DNA of 7,279 nt, from the NCBI GenBank assembly GCA_024206195.1, contig JAAGZO010000999.1:1-7279 (forward strand), given 5' to 3'. Made by a program: the position numbers and the translations under genes. The notes under the pieces are model-generated. The model searched no databases. It worked only from the letters and a program-made list of their open reading frames with translations, and had not been told where the DNA came from. This document shows, piece by piece, positions 5,540 to 7,279 of this stretch (positions are counted from its first letter, which is position 1; every line of letters starts with the position of its first letter). Source of the stretch: a bacterium. Its GTDB lineage: Archaea > Nanoarchaeota > Nanoarchaeia > Woesearchaeales > UBA10216.

Positions 5540-5713
5540 ATGGCAAGATACATACACAAAAGCAAAAAGAAAAGGCTTGCAAAAAAGCACACTCAAACAA
5601 AGTGGGCACCATTCTGGACTGTTCCAAAGAAATACGGAAGAGGAAGAAGAGTACACCCTGGACGACACACTGAAGTAAAGAGAAGTTGGAGAAGAACAAA
5701 GACTAAGGCTTAA
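5540..5713 (+). CDS. rpl39e: Large-subunit ribosomal protein L39e (eL39)
   Basis: The 57-aa, very basic frame reads MARYIHKSKKKRLAKKHTQT, then KWAPFWTVPKKYGRGRRVHP and a tail ending SWRRTKTKA. L39e hallmarks are present: the MAR start, KKxRLAKK, the W-x-P-x-W-like WAPFW region, an HP-x-R stretch and the terminal WRRTK. L39e lines the peptide exit tunnel of the large subunit in archaea and eukaryotes. The usual length is about 51 aa. The extra six residues appear to lie between the HP-x-R stretch and the terminal WRRTK (around HTEVKR). It starts 1 nt after the PDCD5 stop and ends 1 nt before L31e. AAGG in the PDCD5 end (5529-5532) may act as Shine-Dalgarno. Its place between PDCD5 and L31e is the usual archaeal order. 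Confidence 0.95.
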   Translation: MARYIHKSKKKRLAKKHTQTKWAPFWTVPKKYGRGRRVHPGRHTEVKRSWRRTKTKA

Positions 5714-5714
5714 A

Positions 5715-6224
5715 ATGGCAAACCTAGAAAGAACATACAAAGTACCGCTGAGGAAAGAATTCCAAAAAGCAGCAAGATACAAGCGCACATCTAGAGCGAT
5801 GAGCGCTTTGAAAGCATTTCTACTTAAACATATGAAGGGTGAAGAGGTTAAGATAGGTAAACATCTAAATGAAAAAATGTGGGAACGCGGAATAAAGAAT
5901 CCCCCACATCATATTGCCGTAGCAGCAGTAAAAGACGACAAAGGTATTGTAAAAGCAGAGCTGCCTGGCTTTAAATTCGAGGAGAAAAAGGTAGATAAGA
6001 AAGAAAAGAAAACAGGAGCTCCTGGCGGAGCAGCAAAAGAAAAGCTTGCTGACCTGAAAAAGAAACTCGAAAAAGCAGGACCGAAAGTTTCTACAAAGAA
6101 AAAACTAAGCGCAGAAGAAGAAGCTAAGATAAAAGCAATAAAGAGTTCTGCTGCAAAAGAAGCTGTTCCTAAAGCAAACGAGCTTGCTGAGAAAAAGGAA
6201 GCACCAAAGACTGATTCTAAATAA
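5715..6224 (+). CDS. rpl31e: Large-subunit ribosomal protein L31e (eL31) with long Lys/Ala-rich C-terminal extension
   Basis: Residues 1-86 are a complete L31e: ERTYKVPLRKEFQKAARYKR (5-24), ALKAFLLKHMKGEEVKIGKH (31-50), LNEKMWERGIKNPPHHIAVA (51-70), then VKDDKGIVKAELPG. L31e sits near the exit of the peptide tunnel on the large subunit. Archaeal L31e is normally about 80-95 aa. Here 169 aa are encoded, with a charged extension (about 88-169) containing a coiled-coil-like stretch (AKEKLADLKKKLEKAG, 107-122) and the terminal motif VPKANELAEKKEAPK (151-165), similar to the S19e end. It starts 1 nt after L39e, with AAGG (5705-5708) as a weak Shine-Dalgarno. It is the last gene of the operon. Its 3' end overlaps the convergent HTH gene by 8 bp. 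Confidence 0.96.
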   Translation: MANLERTYKVPLRKEFQKAARYKRTSRAMSALKAFLLKHMKGEEVKIGKHLNEKMWERGIKNPPHHIAVAAVKDDKGIVKAELPGFKFEEKKVDKKEKKTGAPGGAAKEKLADLKKKLEKAGPKVSTKKKLSAEEEAKIKAIKSSAAKEAVPKANELAEKKEAPKTDSK

Positions 6225-6753
6225 GTGAAAACTTTCTTTCCTTATGTTTAACTTTTTCTGAAGATACTATGCCCTGCAATGAATCGTCTAAAAGTATATT
6301 ATGCGCATCTATTTTTGAAAAAGCAGCCCTTCTAAATTGTGTTGACTTACCTTTTTGGTAAAGAGTTACAGCATCGACGGGTTTTCCTGCTCTTTTTAGT
6401 TCTAAAACAACATTTAAACGCTTCATTTTTTCTGCTACACTAATTTTCATACCACTTAGCAATTCTGTTACATGTTCAAGCCCTTCAATTTCCAAAGCAC
6501 CTTCAAGAATTTGTTCTTCTAAAAGTTGAAGATCACTTTCATAATAACCAAGCTTCCCTATTCTTTCATAATTTCCAATATTCATAAGCCTTTGATATAT
6601 GTCATTTCCCAGAATTTCGTTGTTTTCATCATATGACAGAGTTCCTGTACGCATACGCATCTTAACCTTATTGACACTTTCACCAAGAAAAGCAGCAGCC
6701 CGCTCTCTACTATAACGCTCCATAGGGTGACAATAAAGTGCATCCGTCGACAT
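6217..6753 (-). CDS. Hypothetical protein with N-terminal helix-turn-helix (excisionase/MerR-like)
   Basis: The product is 178 aa. Residues 14-57 (from YSRERAAAFLGESVNKVKMR to GNDIYQRLMN) resemble the excisionase/MerR-like HTH used to read DNA: an opening helix, AA-x-LG-x-S, a recognition helix ending in Arg, then a 'G.L.YDE...I.G.DIY' wing. The rest is helical and charged (78-124 contains LLEEQILEGALEIEGLEHVT and EKMKRLNVVLELKRAG) with a basic tail, and matches nothing I recognise. A DNA-binding regulator is the best inference; an RNA-binding role cannot be excluded. The TATA at about 6776-6786 predicts initiation next to the ATG at 6753 (leaderless). Met11 (ATG at 6723) is an alternative start just before the HTH. 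It is divergent from cbf5 and convergent with L31e, occupying the place where eIF6/LX often follow L31e in archaea. Confidence 0.72.
   Translation of the reverse strand: MSTDALYCHPMERYSRERAAAFLGESVNKVKMRMRTGTLSYDENNEILGNDIYQRLMNIGNYERIGKLGYYESDLQLLEEQILEGALEIEGLEHVTELLSGMKISVAEKMKRLNVVLELKRAGKPVDAVTLYQKGKSTQFRRAAFSKIDAHNILLDDSLQGIVSSEKVKHKERKFSLI
6231..6256 (+). terminator. T-rich region after the ribosomal operon
   Basis: The plus strand downstream of L31e is pyrimidine-rich (ACTTTCTTTCC, then AACTTTTT ending at 6256), with no stem. It fits archaeal U-tract termination but lies inside the convergent gene, so part of the sequence is constrained by coding. Confidence 0.35.
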
Positions 6754-6773
6754 AGTCTGTTAGGTAGTGTGAA

Positions 6774-6790
6774 TTATTTTAAAAATTTTG
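6774..6790 (-). promoter_or_regulatory. TATA promoter of the HTH gene
   Basis: The minus strand reads CAAAATTTTTAAAATAA, with its centre about 28 nt from the ATG at 6753, giving a leaderless mRNA. A second minus-strand TATA (GGGTATAAAATG, 6825-6836) is possible and would give a leader of about 50 nt. Confidence 0.45.
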
Positions 6791-6795
6791 TCAAG

Positions 6796-6812
6796 CAAAA
6801 GGTTTATTAACC
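6796..6812 (+). promoter_or_regulatory. BRE/TATA promoter of cbf5, within an inverted repeat
   Basis: GCAAAAGGTTTATTAACC holds the BRE (CAAAAGG) and the TATA box (TTTATTAA), in the same style as the YIP1-family promoter (GAAAGGTTTATA). The segment GGTT-TATT-AACC (6801-6812) is an interrupted palindrome centred on the TATA box. Initiation is expected near 6831, giving a leader of about 20 nt with no Shine-Dalgarno. Confidence 0.6.
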
Positions 6813-6823
6813 GAATCTGATTC
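6813..6823. repeat. Palindrome GAATC-T-GATTC between TATA and start of cbf5
   Basis: A perfect 5-bp inverted repeat around a central T abuts the GGTT/AACC repeat on one side and lies 1 nt from the 10-bp inverted repeat on the other. Between TATA box and expected initiation site is a standard position for a repressor operator. Confidence 0.5.
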
Positions 6824-6824
6824 T

Positions 6825-6854
6825 CATTTTATACCCATATAAGAGTATAAAATG
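6825..6854. repeat. Perfect 10-bp inverted repeat enclosing the cbf5 start codon
   Basis: CATTTTATAC (6825-6834) and GTATAAAATG (6845-6854) match perfectly, separated by 10 nt. The right arm ends with the cbf5 ATG. As DNA it offers two half-sites about two helical turns apart. As RNA, if transcription starts at or before 6825, it would sequester the start codon. Confidence 0.75.
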
Positions 6855-7279
6855 AATAAATTACCTTTTGAGAAAGTAAAGAGAGAATTAGTTGTAAAAA
6901 AGGATTCAAAGACTTCTCCGAAGTTTGGTTTTCTTCCTGACAAAAGGCCTGTTGATAATCTGATTAGCTATGGTATCGTTAATATCGATAAACCAAAAGG
7001 TCCTACCTCGCACCAGGTTAGTGCTTATGTTCGACAAATTCTGAAATTAGACAAAGCAGGACACTCTGGAACATTAGATCCTGGTGTTACAGGAATCCTT
7101 CCGGTTGCACTCGGAAGCGGGACAAGAATTTCACAATTATTATTGACAGCAGGAAAAGAATATGTTGCATTGATGCACATACACAAAGAGGTTCCTGAGG
7201 GAAAGGTTCACAATACATTCAAAGAATTCGTCGGGAAAATAAAACAATTACCTCCTGTGAAAAGTGCTATAAAGAGACA
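6852..7279 (+). CDS. cbf5: Archaeal tRNA/rRNA pseudouridine synthase Cbf5 (TruB/dyskerin family), N-terminal 142 codons
   Basis: The frame is open to the right edge, with the C-terminal part missing. The N-terminus (LPFEKVKRELVVKKD, 4-18, then PKFGFLPDKRPVDNLISYG) is the Cbf5-type leader. Next come YGIVNIDKPKGPTSHQV (40-56) and the catalytic motif AGHSGTLDPGVTGILPVALG (69-88), whose D76 is the expected nucleophile. GKEYVALMHIHKEV (101-114) and LPPVKSAIKR (133-142) follow the TruB fold. Cbf5 is the catalytic subunit of H/ACA guide RNPs (with Nop10, Gar1 and L7Ae), which modify rRNA; alone it can form pseudouridine 55 in tRNA. The missing part should contain the rest of the catalytic domain and the PUA domain. 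The start lies in the right arm of a 10-bp inverted repeat and has no Shine-Dalgarno. Confidence 0.95.
   Translation, partial: MNKLPFEKVKRELVVKKDSKTSPKFGFLPDKRPVDNLISYGIVNIDKPKGPTSHQVSAYVRQILKLDKAGHSGTLDPGVTGILPVALGSGTRISQLLLTAGKEYVALMHIHKEVPEGKVHNTFKEFVGKIKQLPPVKSAIKR

Noticed and set aside
5347..5788. Three overlapping minus-strand frames rich in Phe, Leu, Cys and Ser
   Set aside because: They are the mirror of Lys/Glu-rich codons of PDCD5, L39e and L31e. The hydrophobic look is a by-product of AAA/AAG/GAA on the other strand.

Overview
The window is archaeal. It carries an operon of archaeal/eukaryotic-type ribosomal proteins (S19e, L39e, L31e) with a PDCD5-family protein, an archaeal Cbf5 pseudouridine synthase, a tRNA-Leu with no encoded CCA, an archaeal S-layer protein, and BRE/TATA promoters with mostly leaderless starts. 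The S-layer type (mature N-terminus near YPAPFVKDG), moderate-to-low GC and lysine-rich tails on ribosomal proteins suggest a DPANN-type lineage (Woesearchaeota/Pacearchaeota-like). That placement is an inference; no rRNA is present to confirm it.

Layout. Positions 1-1975 (minus) hold the first 658 codons of a secreted S-layer protein whose C-terminus lies off the left edge. Positions 1976-2372 are a 397-bp gene-free stretch with several candidate promoters, the S-layer leader and a cluster of inverted and direct repeats that could encode a structured RNA. A six-helix membrane protein of unknown function (2373-3182, minus) and a tRNA-Leu(UAG) (3234-3317, minus) follow. A YIP1-family membrane protein (3400-4014, plus) is divergent from the tRNA, and after it comes a membrane-anchored Cys-rich protein of unknown function (4049-4456, plus).

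The four-gene operon S19e - PDCD5 - L39e - L31e (4566-6224, plus) is extremely compact: each of the three junctions is exactly 1 nt. L39e (57 aa) is easily missed because of its size. S19e and L31e both carry long Lys/Ala/Glu-rich C-terminal extensions ending in a similar short motif (VPxxxELAxKKE). The eIF6 and LX genes that often follow L31e in archaea are absent here. Instead a convergent gene with an excisionase/MerR-like helix-turn-helix (6217-6753, minus) overlaps the L31e end by 8 bp. It is divergent from cbf5 (6852 to the right edge, plus) across a 98-bp gap that contains three back-to-back inverted repeats, the last of which includes the cbf5 start codon.

Functionally the right half is a translation/ribosome-biogenesis block: ribosomal proteins plus the H/ACA-guided rRNA pseudouridine synthase. 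The left half is cell envelope: S-layer and membrane proteins. Signals most worth follow-up are the shared ribosomal-protein tail motif, the palindrome cluster in front of cbf5, and the hairpin with a loop complementary to a downstream element at 2211-2332.
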